DNA of 64,000 nt, from NCBI GenBank assembly GCA_036186865.1, contig AP025051.1, positions 17,547,712 through 17,611,711 on the forward strand, read 5' to 3'. Shown here in pieces: positions 23,341 through 35,097 of this stretch (the stretch's first letter is position 1; the number at the start of each line of letters is the position of its first letter). The stretch is from Eustoma russellianum. Lineage: Eukaryota > Streptophyta > Magnoliopsida > Gentianales > Gentianaceae. The notes below the pieces were generated by a model that was not told the origin of the DNA, made no database searches, and saw only the letters and a program-made list of their open reading frames with translations. The translations under genes were made by a program, and so were the position numbers.

Positions 23341-24364
23341 TGCTAATCGACAACTACATTTTATTTTTCGTTTATGTCGATTATGCGCAACTTGTTTTCG
23401 AAAATAATAACAACAATAACTATGTAATACACATAATTGAAATTTTGGAGTTGGTCATGCCTAGTGATACGATTTCATATCCAATGAATGGCACATCAAT
23501 TCAGAAATACAAGCCAAATCAATTAAATTTCTTGTCTTTTGCTGGCAACACCTGGATATTTTTGAAGTGGAAGCAAGAAAATTTCTTTAGCTTCCTTTAT
23601 TCTTTTAAGGGCTTTGCCGTCTTCTCAATGAATAGAATCCTAATAAAGGGTGACATTTAGGCAGAAAATGCCAAAGGTGTTCTATTTTCTACGATATCAG
23701 ATTCATGTCTTGTATGTGTGGCATTGTAATAGGACGGGTTGATCCTTATGGACCATTTCTATAACAGATGAGGCCAAAAGAACTATATCTTAAGAGGCCA
23801 AAAAGCTCTATCTTGAGAGGCTAGAGTTGATGCACCAAGCTAAGAGGTTTGGGTTTTTGTGACTTATCATATTAACATTTACTGATAGCAAACGTCAATT
23901 TTTTTTGCCGCATTGGGCATTTTTTTCCCCACTTATTCCAATACGGAAAAACATATGGTATCTCCTCCCTTTGTTTGTGCGCCCAAGTTTATTTTTTATT
24001 ATGTTTTCAAATAGATTTTCATAATTTACATTTTAACGTATGTAATTGGAAGGTTTATGATGCCATTGAAGAGGATACACCTCATACAATCTACATTTCT
24101 CGCATAAAAAACTTGAATCTATGTTTTGTTTTCACATGTAATTTAATTGCCTAACAAATCAAAAAGATGCTGGTATTTAAAATAGAATAACGCTAATAAC
24201 CATAATCATAAATGTATCAGATAATTACCATTTCCATTTCTAATGGAGTCAAGGAGACACTCTTTCTTGACTTTGGAATATGATGAAATAAAGCAAAATG
24301 ACTCACTAAATTGACTGCTCTTTTTATATCGTGAAGTAGCAGTTGATCGACACAGCTTGTTGCA
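23341..24364. other. Unassigned AT-rich stretch
   Basis: I see no supported gene. The longest plus-strand ORF (23337-23660) is Asn/Phe/Ile-rich and motif-free. The segment near 24206-24364 could contain the remainder of the hAT relic described at 24515-24895, but nothing in it is recognisable. Confidence 0.4.
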
Positions 24365-24502
24365 ACTTTCACCATGGGTCATTGGGAAACAACCTCTGTG
24401 TGTTTTTAACACATGTGTATAGTTGCGTACATCCGACCCCTCCCCCATACCCATCATAGGCGGGAGGCTCTATGACAATAGGTTAATGTTGTTGTTGTTG
24501 TA
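24365..24502 (+). mobile_element. SINE 3' domain ending in (TTG)n
   Basis: The order TTTCACCATGGGTCATTGGGA, AACAACCTCTGTG, GCGTACATCCGACCC, GGCGGGAGGCTCTATG and finally ATGTTGTTGTTGTTGTA is the conserved 3' domain shared by many angiosperm tRNA-derived SINEs, some of which end in TTG repeats. The tRNA-like head with A and B boxes is not evident upstream, so the copy appears 5'-truncated or diverged. Confidence 0.7.
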
Positions 24503-24514
24503 TCGGCTAATTAC

Positions 24515-24895
24515 CAGCATGCTTGAATAATTCACTTGACCTATTCCAACCCATAAATCTATTCTTCACAAAAGATTCATGACCAAGGAGATTCAGCCCC
24601 AACAACATCAATGTCATCTTTCAATAAGTAGGGAACAAAGAAAAATGTGGCATCCTTTTATTTATATACTCAAGCCATTTGTATTTAGCAAACCAATCAA
24701 GACTAAAGCGATGCATTTTACCTCCGAACATTCTTTGAGGAAAATCTCCACCTTCAATATGAGGTCGGCAAGATACACGTGCTTCTTATTGCAACTTAAT
24801 CATTTGGAACGTAGTCAAGTGTCCTTTTCCTTTTCCCCAAATCAATGGAAGGTAATTGACATCAAATTGACTCATTCTTTCTTTATAAGTAATTG
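24515..24895 (-). pseudogene. hAT-type transposase N-terminal fragment (TTF zinc finger)
   Basis: Read on the minus strand, blocks in one or two frames fit the N-terminal TTF-type zinc-finger region of plant hAT-derived transposases: a LP..W/GK leader, RVSCRPH, DFPQRMFG, the pattern RFSLDWFAKYKWLEY, then FSLFPTY (cysteines of the finger replaced) and SFVKNRFMGWNR followed by LFKHAGN. Stops near 24800, 24650 and 24528 interrupt it. The catalytic domain is absent, and a SINE tail sits directly downstream. Assignment rests on motif order only. Confidence 0.6.
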
Positions 24896-26572
24896 ATTAG
24901 TAGCATTAGGATGAGAACTACTGCTTCCTTTTATTTCTACTCGAGTTTGAGGTGTGGTTCTTGATGGGAATGGGAAGCCTGATGTTTATTCTCTATTTGA
25001 GTTTGAAGTCGAATTGGTGATGAGGGATGCTCTTGAGTCTTTGTTTTCTTGAAAATATTATTCCAAATTATTAGTCATCCCTTTCTTTTTCATCTTCTTA
25101 ACAATTGAAGATTAACCACAACCCAAATTCCAATGCACAAGTTAATACAAATGATTATTTTTCACTACACAATTTCAAACAAAACAATCAACAACAATTG
25201 GTGACAAATGCGATACACCTCAACAATAATTGATTAGAACAAAATAATTTAAGTCTTTAACCATTATGCAAAGACATCTAAAGTACACCATAAATAATCA
25301 TATCGAGACTGTCTTTCTTTAAGAATGAAGAAATTCAAAAAATTCACAAAATTAATGCAAGAAGTCGGCAAAATGAAATACATCAAACACATCCAACCAA
25401 AAAAATTACCTTTGGTCCCTTTTAAACCTAAGAGCAAGATAGTTACTCAAGAGTTGTGCTTTTAAAATTGGGGAGGAAGACTAAAAAGCAAAAAAATAAA
25501 AATAAAAATAAAGAATAAGGTTCAATGGATTTGCCGCAACGAAAGTGGTTGGAAATTTAAATTTGCAGGCAAAAGGAATTAGTCAAATTTTAGTGGAGGG
25601 AGGGAGGGCCTTGCCGTCTCTTACCATTTGTTTGTCCTTATGTTTTTTCATTTCACCATTTTATGACACGTGGACGTGGTCTATATTTGTTGCCGTTAGT
25701 ATATTCTGAATATGATTGATTGATTGGGTATTCGTGTGAAAGTATTTTCAGTTTAGGTTCAGTGTCAGACCTCTGTTGATTGTCGGACCTTTCTGTTGGC
25801 CTACATTGGGTTTTGAAAATTTTTCAGCTTCGCTTTTTGACTTATGGAACCGAAGCAGAACCTTTTTCAACCACCAAATAATTTGAAGGCCTTTCGATCA
25901 GCACCATAGTTGCCTTTTGTTTATGTTGTAGTTCAAGCAGAATAGTTTGAATGGCTCAGACAAAGACTGAAGTATGGCATCGAATTGAGTTTCCCTATCG
26001 ATTTATGCTCCAAAGATCTTCAATTCATTAAAAAGACATCATCATCTTCCAAACGAGATCCTTTGTCGATTGTGCCCTCAACCTTACTAGTTAGTGTTCA
26101 TGAGGTCCTTCATCGTTGTCTACCTTGTGGCGCAATTTGGTCTTGCAAGCATCAAGACTTGTTGATTCCATTCTTTTCCAGTCAACGTAATTGATTCCAT
26201 CCAATCTATTAAGACTTGAAATAGTAGCTATTCGGCTGAATGATTCCATCTCAATCCCGAGAGACATACATACAAATATGTAAGAAATGAGTAATTATGA
26301 AATCGAATTTAACTATAAAATTAAGGTCTCTCCACTTTTAATTTTAAAAGAACACGCCAACAGCCAAATACACCATGAATACACCATGAATAGCATAAAT
26401 ACTTCAAAGAAGGAAGTCTACCATTCATCATTCGTATATATAGATTGTAAGAATATGAATGTTTTTGTAAAATTTAAAAGATGCTTACAAAGGATTAAAA
26501 TGTCATTTTATACTTCGTAAAGAATAAGGACTTAAATAAATAAAAAAGAGATATCAATATCTATGTAGATCT
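24896..26572. other. Unassigned stretch
   Basis: No gene can be supported. A short A4T microsatellite-like run lies at about 25483-25515 and GGGAGG-type repeats at 25598-25612. ORFs such as 25985-26194 and 26287-26520 have no motifs and no codon bias that I can see. It may be ancient degraded repeat or former unique DNA. Confidence 0.4.
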
Positions 26573-26824
26573 CTAAAACAAAGTTCAAATTGCATCACAC
26601 TCTATGTAGATCGATCTATGCGTACATAGATCTCTCATAATTGACGTCAATCAATTGATGTATGAAATATGCAAACTTGGAACTACACTTCGAACATCCA
26701 TCTCTCAGAACACATAACATAGATCGATCGATGTATACATTAGTCTCTGAGGAAAAAACACCAATCGATTGACGTAGGTAAGGTACAAAATTGAAACTAC
26801 ACTGTCTATCGTCGATCTCTATAA
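26573..26824. repeat. Patch of D-like palindromic LTR repeats
   Basis: It contains GTAGATCGATCTATG, ACATAGATCTCTC, CATAGATCGATCGATG and CAATCGATTGACG together with AACTTGGAACTACACT spacers, in the same order and spacing as the minisatellite of the D LTR (12345-12810). It is probably the remains of a related Sirevirus LTR, cut off by insertion of element A at 26825. Confidence 0.65.
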
Positions 26825-26870
26825 TGTAGAGATAATGGGTTTTGAGTGATTTTAAAATAAGTAACTTGAA

Positions 26871-26873
<3 letters not shown>

Positions 26874-26930
<57 letters not shown>
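26874..26930 (+). repeat. (TA)28 microsatellite in the A LTR
   Basis: An uninterrupted alternating AT/TA run of 57 bases. The homologous site in the B 3' LTR (38584-38600) has only 17 bases. Confidence 0.98.
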
Positions 26931-26933
<3 letters not shown>

Positions 26934-28154
26934 GTATACAAGCATAAACGTGTACATGTATGCATGATATCTTGCCATTACTTGCCTTATTTAGCCTATA
27001 TATTATGTTGCCGTACTAACGAGCCATGAAGCATTAAAGCTTACATCATATGGCAAACATTTGTTGTGTTTACACTATTTTCAGGTGCCATCATTAATGA
27101 ACTAAACTAGTTCATTAAGTGAAGTACTTAGTTTAATAAACTAAGTAGTTCATTAAAGGAAGCCACATTTGGAAAAGGCACAAAGGCAACAAGGCTAAGG
27201 AAGGAAAGTTTTCTCCTCCTCCCCATCTTTAATACACACGCAATATACATATATATTACACCTATTTTCAGATTTTTTTTAAAAGGCACATACACATGTA
27301 TTCCAACGTACTACCGACACGTTATATATTTTACGTGCGTACGTTAACGTCACACCACTATACTTAACTCATAATTATGAGTATATTCAGGTCTTATATC
27401 ATATGATATAAGATATGGTGATGACAAATTAAATACGACACGATAAAAGGTTCTAAAACGAAATTTGTCGGGCGAATACCGAAACTTCGCCAACGTGTCA
27501 CGTACTTGCCATAAATAAATGGCCAGCCCCTATACTTCAAAAATCATAAATAATTTCGTGCACATGACCATATGTTCAGCCAAAAATACTTTCCATGTTG
27601 GCACACACAAATTACTCCACATTAAGGCCAAAATGTGAAGATTCCAAGTTTAATTTTGTCACATGCTAATGGTACCACTTTAAACCAGCCAAGTGCTGAG
27701 ATTTAAAGTATATATTATATATATTATGTATAACATAATATATATAACATGTGCAAAAGTTGGAATTTAAATTAGAGAAAAATCGGGTAATCGATAAATA
27801 TCGAAAATTCGGTTTTCTACGCACACAACACATGGAACGTTTTTGGTACATCATGTGACACATATCTAGACACTTTTTACATATGATATACATCTTGAAG
27901 TGTTCTAGAAAATTAAATTAAGGGCTGATTGGAATATTACATGTGTGTATTATTAAATGTGCATTATTTTACAAAGTTAGCAAAAATAAATTTCAGCACA
28001 TTCACACCTTCATTCCAACGTCTACACCAGCTGTTTTGGAGCATATTTGGAGCCATGTTGGCATATTGATTGGTCAAGGATCAATCATACAATGTTGGTA
28101 AATTGAAGAGAGAAGCTACAAATGGTAAGAATTCAAGGTATACCTCTCTTATGT

Positions 28155-28510
28155 CACATGCTGAAAATTTCAGCATACTACACACAAGCTGGCCGATTTT
28201 TAGCTCTTAAATATGACATATTTTGTCATCTTTTATTAGGCGATTGATTAGAAGAAGATATGGAAAGGTTTTGAATATTATTTAAAATAATAAAGTGTGA
28301 TATTCTACATATCACACATGCTGAAATTTTTCAGCATGTGTGAAGACATGGTGCGGCCGATTTCTTAAGCTTATTTGTGTCTAAGTTCATTTCTTAATTG
28401 GTAGCAATACCTACCATAAGTTGTTGATTCATTTTTATGATGAAAATTCAAAGAAAAATGGTAATGATTTGAACTTTATCCCCATGATGCACATGCTGAA
28501 TTTTCAGCAT
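28155..28510 (+). repeat. Three CACATGCTGAA...TTCAGCAT hairpin repeats in the A LTR
   Basis: Near-perfect inverted repeats centred at about 28167, 28328 and 28502 share the core ATGCTGAA-TTCAGCAT, and each is followed within 15-40 bp by GGCCGATTT. They recur at the homologous places in the B 3' LTR (about 39835-40190). Confidence 0.8.
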
Positions 28511-29927
28511 GGCAAGAGTGCTATTATGGCCGATTTTCTCACTTGATATGGAAGAAATTATTTGTCTTGCAATTTATGATGTATCTATTGATTTATGGAA
28601 TGATTTTATGATTGATTTTTGGCACATGGTAAAGTGTATATCTCAGATTTTTTCCATGTCATCATGATGACAACGTTGAACCAATAAGGAGGTGCCAAGT
28701 AAGCGAAGACTAAATGATCATCCAATAAGAAGATGCCAAGAAAGCAAGACATTGTCACAATGATGTCTTACACTCTCTCAAGGACTTAAAAGATAATTTT
28801 CAAGAGGGGGAGACACACCCTAGGGGACGGCCTGCACACATTAAAAGGAAAGAGAAGAGAGCAAACAAAACAAGGCCAAGCATTGCAAAATCAAAGTGAT
28901 CAAAAGCCTAGTTCTTCTACTTCTACATTCTCTCTTTCTTTCTTTCTTCTTATAAGACTATTGTATTCATATTCTTTCAATCTTGAATAGACTTGATATA
29001 AACCACCATTCATTCTATATCTTTGTAAAAGATTGATCAAGGTGTGATCAATCTTCATTCTTGCGAGGTGGTGGTGTTCGTGCAAATTGTACTTGTCATA
29101 CAAGGTTTGTAAAGGGTTGGAGTTAAGGTGTAACTCTATCAACCCTGCGGTAAGGTGTACTGCGTGTGTGTGATTAGTGTGAACCAAGGAAGGTGTTCCT
29201 TGAAGACTGGAGTAGGTTGTTTATAATCGAACCAGTATAAAATTCTTGGTGCCATTTACTTTCTGTATTTACTTTCAGTTACTGCACTGATTACTCTTCG
29301 TATTCGTATTCGTAAAAATAGTAAACGATTTTCAAAAATCACGAAAATTTTCAGAAATATACCTACACGTTCTAGGGTTAATTTGGCACAAGTTTCAACC
29401 CTTTTGGATAAGTATAAGTCGATCAAACATCAAACGTTCTGAGACTAGTGCAGTCTGAATTTCAGACTTGCAAAGGTTGAGACTTTGATAGTAGTTGACC
29501 TACTTCCTAAAAGAATTTTCCAAAACTGTTTCAACCCATTTAAATATTGTATATAAGGAGTTAGTGGTTAAATTTTCAGAGCATTTGGACGTTCACACAA
29601 ATAGGAATTAATTTTTCAAAACCATCTATTGTTTCTGGCAGATTTGCACAATCTGATTACCAACGGTTTTTGAAGGGGTTAAAGGTTGAATTTTAATTTG
29701 AAATTTTTAGAAGACCCTCATAACATCTGAGGCTAAGTTCTCTCAAAATTTCAGAATTTTTGGAGACCTCTAACCTGGTTTTAAAAACGTTTTAAAACAG
29801 GTCCTGAAAACAGAATCTGTTTTCAGAAGTTGAATTGGTTAGGTTTAAAGAAATTTTAAAAACCATACTTTCCGCACCACCTATTCAACCCCCTCCCCTT
29901 CTAGTGGTGCCTTGCAGATCCTACAAG

Positions 29928-29939
29928 TGGTATCAGAGC
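29928..29939 (+). other. Element A primer-binding site
   Basis: TGGTATCAGAGC, a perfect complement to the plant initiator tRNA-Met 3' end, two bases after the LTR. Confidence 0.95.
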
Positions 29940-29979
29940 GCAGGAATACTCACTTCAAGGAATCCAACGATTCAGTGAA

Positions 29980-31895
29980 ATGGCATCCACAAATCTCAAA
30001 ACCGAGCAAGAAGGTATGTCGAGCCAAAGGCCTCCACTTTTTGACGGTGAGTCGTTTATTCAGTGGAAACTTAGGATGAAGCTTTTTCTTATGGCTATAG
30101 ATATAGATCTTTGGTCAATCATTGAAGATGGTCCTTATGTCCCATCTAATGTATCCACCGTAGACGGAGTCACTTTAGAAGTTGTTAAAACTAGACAAGA
30201 ATATACGAGTGATGATAAAAAGAAACTTAGTATGAATGCTAGGGCTATGCAATTGCTTTTAAACGGATTAAGTAAAAGTGAGTCTAGTTATGTGTCAAAC
30301 TGTTCGAGTGCACAAGAAATGTGGAGGATACTAGAAATGAAACACGAAGGCACGAGTCAAGTAAAAGAGTCAAAAATTAACATGCTCATGTCCACACTTG
30401 AGTCTTTTAAATTATTGCCCAATGAGTCTATTGTAGATATGGATCTTCGTTTGACTAACATCTACAACTCTCTTGAGTCTCTTGGTAAGGCTTTTACTAC
30501 GCAGGAAAAGGTACAGAAAGTCCTACGAAGCCTTCCTTCTGAATGGGACCCAAAAGTGACCGCAATAGAAGAAAGCAAGGAAACTAAATCAATAAAGATG
30601 GAAGAACTAATCGGATCACTTAAAGTTTATGAATATAAACTCACCATTCGGAAATCAGAATCATCTAAACAAGGTAAAGCTATTGCTTTTAAATCAAATG
30701 AATACGTCTCCCCCCTCCGATCACATAGAGGATAGTGATTCCGAATCGGATAATGATGACCTAATTCTATTGGCTAAAGGATTGAGAAAATTTATGAGAA
30801 GGTCATTTAGAAACAAAAATAAGGGCACTACTACTAAGAGAAATAAGAACAAGTCAAACGATAAAGACGTTAAATGTTATGAATGTGGCAAACTCGGACA
30901 CTTATCATATGACTGCCCAAATAAAGAAAAGCAAACCACTAAGTACCCTGACAAGGAGCGGAACAAACATAGACTCGTCTCAGAACCCAAACAAAGGAAA
31001 CGTGCTCTAAAGGCCTCCACCTGGAGTGATTCATCAGATTCTGAAACTGAGACCGAAGAGGAGACCGCACAAGTATGCTTTGGATCCAAAGCATCTAATG
31101 AGGTATCATCTGATTCTGACTCTGACTCTGAACCTTCTTATGATGATCTTTTTAGTCAGTATCTAGAATTGCATCAATTCACTAAGACTCTCGCTAAAGA
31201 AAAGAAACGATTAATTGAAGACAAGAAACTGTTAGAATCTTCTAACGAGAATCTTGTCGCTCAATTAAGCGATTCAAAGAAAGAGTCATCATGCGTCATC
31301 ACTGCATTAAAGACTGAGATTTCATCATTAACCACTCAAAATAATGAAATAAAATTCCGAGATTTCAAATTTGAAATCAAGGAATACCGATTTAGAGAAA
31401 ATGATGAAACAGTTTGATACAGGGTGCAACATGCTGCATTGCATCATATTATCACAAAAGCATGACAGCGACAAAACTGGATTGGGATACGTTGACACTA
31501 ACGAAGTATCAACCAAACCAACCAAGTTTGTTGTGTCTAAGAAAGTAGACACTCCTAAGCCGCAAGTGGCGTCTAAGATGACACAGAAAACGCCCCCTTC
31601 CTCACGCCCCATCTCTTCATATCATGTGAAATATAACCTTGTACCTTATAGACATGAAAAGAAGAGAATAATGCATACACGAAATTCATATCATCCACGC
31701 ACTACGCACACACACACAAGGACATATCAAAAACGTCCTTCATTTAATGGGTATAAAGGAGTCCTTGGGCAAAGGCCCAAAGTGCATGCACCACATGTCT
31801 ATTATATCGCACCTTCATCTACATTCTTGCCATTTGATAGACCGAGAAGGATCACCCAAGTATGGGTGCCGAAAGGTACTTTTACCAAGAGGTGA
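29980..31895 (+). pseudogene. Element A gag with two frameshifts
   Basis: It is nearly the same as the B gag (33181-35097) throughout, including the PPLFDGESFIQWK block, the zinc knuckle (CYECGKLGHLSYDC, about 30874-30915), the Ser/Asp/Glu-rich segment and the terminal WVPKG motif with stop TGA at 31893. Relative to B, two bases are missing near 30712 and one base is added near 31352, so three frames are needed. A few bases after the stop the sequence switches to the interior of a B-type LTR (31902); the pol of A is absent. Confidence 0.92.
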
Positions 31896-31901
31896 TTAAC
31901 T

Positions 31902-33126
31902 AAGAGGTGCCAAGTAAGCGAAGACTAAATGATCATCCAATAAGAAGATGCCAAGTAAGCAAGGCCTTGTCACAATGATGTCTTACACTCTCTCAAGGAC
32001 TTAAAAGATAATTTTCAAGAGGGGGAGTCTACCATAGGGGGACGGCCTGGACATATTATAAGGAAAGAAGTGGAGCAAACAAAAGAAAAACAAGCATTGC
32101 AATTCCAAGAGATCAAAAAGCCTAGCTCTTCTTCTTCTACATCTTCTTTCTCTCTTCTTGTAAAGCCTATTGTTTTTATATCCTTCAATCTTGAATAGGC
32201 TTGAGATAAACCACCATTCATATATCTTTGTAAAATATTGATCAAGGTGTGATCAATCTTCACTCTAGCAAGGTGGTGGTGTTCGTGCGAATTGTACTTA
32301 CAATACAAGGTTTGTAAAGGGTTGGAGTTAGGTGTAACTCTATCAACCCTGCGGTAAGGTGTACTGCGTGTGTGTGATTAGTGTGAACCAAGGAAGGTGT
32401 TCCTTGAAGACTGGAGTAGGTTGTTTATAACCAAACCAGTATAAAATTCTTGGTGCCATTTACTTTCTGCATTTACTTTTCAGTTACTGCACTGATTATC
32501 CTTCTTGTTCGCATTCGTAAAAATAGTTAACGAATTTCAAATATCACGAAAATTTCCAGAAATATACACACACGTTCTAGGGTTAATTTGGCACAAGTTT
32601 CAACCCTTTTGGACAAGTATAAGTCAATCAAACATCAAAAGTTCTGAGACTAGTGCAGTCTGAATTTCAGACTTGCAAAGGTTGAGACTTTGATTGTAGT
32701 TGACCTACTTCCCAAAAAAATTTTCCAAAACTGTTTCAACCCATTTAAATATATTATATAAGGAGTTAGTGGTCAAATTTGCAAAGCATTTGGACGTTCA
32801 CACAAATAGGAATTAATTTTTCAAAACCATCTACCGTTTCTGGCAGATTTGCACAATCTGATTACCAACGGTTTTTGAAGGGGTTACAGGTTGAATTTTA
32901 ATTTGAAATTTCTAGGGGACCCTCACAACATCTGAGGATAAGTTCTCTCAAAATTTCATACTTTTTGGAGACCTCTAACCTAGTTTTAAAAACGTTTTAA
33001 AACTGGTACTGAAAACAGAATCTGTTTTCAGAACTTGAATTGTTCAAGTTTAAAGAAATTTTAAAAACCACACTTTCCGCACCATCTATTCAACCCCCCT
33101 TCTAGTGGTGCCTTGCAGATCCTACA
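31902..33126 (+). mobile_element. Element B 5' LTR, truncated to its last 1.2 kb
   Basis: It aligns with 40368-41591 of the 3' LTR almost base for base, for example through the shared CTACCATAGGGGGACGGCC segment where A differs. It ends CCTACA, followed by a primer site. The first 1.8 kb of the LTR is missing; the left edge abuts the end of the A gag with little or no microhomology. Confidence 0.92.
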
Positions 33127-33128
33127 AG

Positions 33129-33140
33129 TGGCATCAGAGC
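33129..33140 (+). other. Element B primer-binding site
   Basis: TGGCATCAGAGC, one mismatch to the initiator tRNA-Met complement, two bases after the truncated LTR. Confidence 0.92.
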
Positions 33141-33180
33141 GCAGGAACACTCACTTCAAGGAATCCAACGATTCAGTGAG

Positions 33181-35097
33181 ATGACAACCACAAATCTCAA
33201 AACCGAACAAGAAGGTATGTCGAGCCAAAGGCCTCCACTTTTTGACGGTGAGTCGTTTATTCAGTGGAAACTTAGGATGAAGCTTTTTCTTATGGCTATA
33301 GATATAGATCTTTGGTCAATCATTGAAGATGGTCCTTATGTCCCATCTAAGGTATCCACCGTAGACGGAGTCACTTTAGAAGTTGTTAAAACTAGACAAG
33401 AATATACGAGTGATGATAAAAAGAAACTTAGTATGAATGCTAAGGCCATGCAATTGCTTCTAAATGGATTAAGTAAGAGTGAGTCTAGTTATGTGTCAAA
33501 CTGTTCGAGTGCACAAGAAATGTGGAGGATTCTAGAAATGAAACACGAAGGCACGAGTCAAGTAAAAGAGTCAAAAATTAACATGCTCATGTCCACACTT
33601 GAGTCTTTTAAATTATTGCCCAATGAGTCTATTGTAGATATGGATCTTCGTTTGACTAACATCTACAACTCTCTTGAGTCTCTTGGTAAGGCTTTTACTA
33701 CGCAGGAAAAGGTACAGAAAGTCCTACGAAGCCTTCCTTCTGAATGGGACCCAAAAGTGACCGCAATAGAAGAGAGCAAGGAAACTAAATCAATAAAGAT
33801 GGAAGAACTAATCGGATCACTTAAAGTTTATGAAAATAAACTCATCATACGGAAATCGAAATCATCTAAACATGGTAAAGCTATTGCTTTTAAATCAAAT
33901 GAATACGTCTCCCCTCCCTCCGATCACGTAGATGATAGTGATTCCGAATCGGAAAATGATGACCTAATTCTATTGGCTAAAGGACTAAGAAAATTTATGA
34001 GAAGGTCATTTAGAAACAAAAACAAGGGCATTACAACTAAGAGAAATAAGAACAAGTCAAACGATAAAGATGTTAAATGTTATGAATGTGGCAAACTCGG
34101 ACACTTATCATATGACTGCCCAAATAAAGAAAAGCAAACTACTAAATACCCTGACAAGGAGCGGAACAAAAATAGACTCGACTTAGAACCCAAACAAAGG
34201 AAACGTGCTCTAAAGGCCTCCACCTGGAGTGATTCATCAGATTCTGAAACTGAGACCGAAGAGGAGACTGCACAAGTATGCTTTGCATCCAAAGCATCTA
34301 ATGAGGTATCATCTGATTCTGACTCTGACTCTGAACCTTCTTATGATGATCTTTTTAGTCAGTATCTAGAATTGCATAAATTCACTAAGACTCTCGCTAA
34401 AGAAAAGAAACGATTAATTGAAGACAAGAAACTGTTAGAATCTTCTAACGAGAATCTTGTCGCTCAATTAAGCGATTCAAAGAAAGAGTCATCATGCATC
34501 ATCACTACATTAAAGACTGAGATTTCATCATTAACCACTCAAAATAATGAAATGAAATCCGAGATTTCAAATTTGAAATCAAGGAATACCGATTTAGAGA
34601 AAATGATGAAACAGTTTGATACAGGGTCCAACATGCTGCATCGCATCATATTATCACAAAAGCATGACAGCGACAAAACTGGATTGGGATACGTTGACAC
34701 TAACGAAGTATCAACCAAACCAACCAAGTTTGTTGTGTCTAAGAAAGTAGACACTCCTAAGCCGCAAGTGGCGTCTAAGATGACGCAGAAAACGCCCCCT
34801 TCCTCACGCCCCATCTCTTCATATCATGTGAAATATAACTTTGTACCTTATAGATATAAAAAGAAGAGAATAATGCATACACGAAATTCATATCATCCAC
34901 GCACTACGCACACACACACAAGGACATATCAAAAACGTCCTTCATTTAATGAGTATAAGGGAGTCCTTGGGCAAAGGCCCAAAGTGCATGCACCACATGT
35001 CTATTATATCGCACCTTCATCTACATTCTTGCCATTTGATAGACCGAGAAGGATCACCCAAGTATGGGTACCGAAAGGTACTTTTACCAAGAGGTGA
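33181..35097 (+). CDS. gag: Element B gag polyprotein (638 aa, intact)
   Basis: This full-length open frame encodes the structural protein that packages retrotransposon RNA into cytoplasmic particles. Residues 18-235 hold the copia gag domain (FDGESFIQWKLRMKLFL, AQEMWRILEMKHEGT, LRSLPSEWDPKVTAIEE). A CX2CX4HX4C zinc knuckle lies at residues 300-313 (CYECGKLGHLSYDC). A Ser/Asp/Glu-rich segment follows at about 350-395, then a coiled-coil at about 400-500 and a basic Tyr/Arg-rich tail ending WVPKGTFTKR. The start ATG lies 40 bp after the primer site and is shared with A. The same terminus and stop occur in A and C, so the stop looks like the authentic gag end. pol lies in another frame downstream. 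Confidence 0.95.
   Translation: MTTTNLKTEQEGMSSQRPPLFDGESFIQWKLRMKLFLMAIDIDLWSIIEDGPYVPSKVSTVDGVTLEVVKTRQEYTSDDKKKLSMNAKAMQLLLNGLSKSESSYVSNCSSAQEMWRILEMKHEGTSQVKESKINMLMSTLESFKLLPNESIVDMDLRLTNIYNSLESLGKAFTTQEKVQKVLRSLPSEWDPKVTAIEESKETKSIKMEELIGSLKVYENKLIIRKSKSSKHGKAIAFKSNEYVSPPSDHVDDSDSESENDDLILLAKGLRKFMRRSFRNKNKGITTKRNKNKSNDKDVKCYECGKLGHLSYDCPNKEKQTTKYPDKERNKNRLDLEPKQRKRALKASTWSDSSDSETETEEETAQVCFASKASNEVSSDSDSDSEPSYDDLFSQYLELHKFTKTLAKEKKRLIEDKKLLESSNENLVAQLSDSKKESSCIITTLKTEISSLTTQNNEMKSEISNLKSRNTDLEKMMKQFDTGSNMLHRIILSQKHDSDKTGLGYVDTNEVSTKPTKFVVSKKVDTPKPQVASKMTQKTPPSSRPISSYHVKYNFVPYRYKKKRIMHTRNSYHPRTTHTHTRTYQKRPSFNEYKGVLGQRPKVHAPHVYYIAPSSTFLPFDRPRRITQVWVPKGTFTKR

Larger units (their letters stand above)
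26825..29925 (+). mobile_element. Element A 5' LTR (3.10 kb, Sirevirus)
   Basis: It begins TGTAGAGATAATGG and ends CCTACA, followed two bases later by the primer site. The ends form a TGTAG/CTACA inverted repeat. It is similar in length and sequence to the B 3' LTR (38535-41591), but indels and substitutions show it is less close to that LTR than the truncated B LTR at 31902-33126 is. The flanking bases TATAA are not repeated after 41591. The LTR carries a 57-bp TA microsatellite and three repeated hairpins. Confidence 0.92.

Noticed and set aside
24206..24457. Minus-strand ORF overlapping the SINE
   Set aside because: Most of its N-terminal half is antisense to the SINE 3' domain; no continuation of hAT similarity could be seen.
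26616..26978. Minus-strand ORF with a long Tyr-Ile run
   Set aside because: The run is a translation of the TA microsatellite across an LTR boundary.
27666..27893. ORF conserved between A and B LTRs (also 39344-39571)
   Set aside because: Conserved because of LTR homology; palindromic AT-rich sequence gives Tyr/Ile/Cys-rich peptides.
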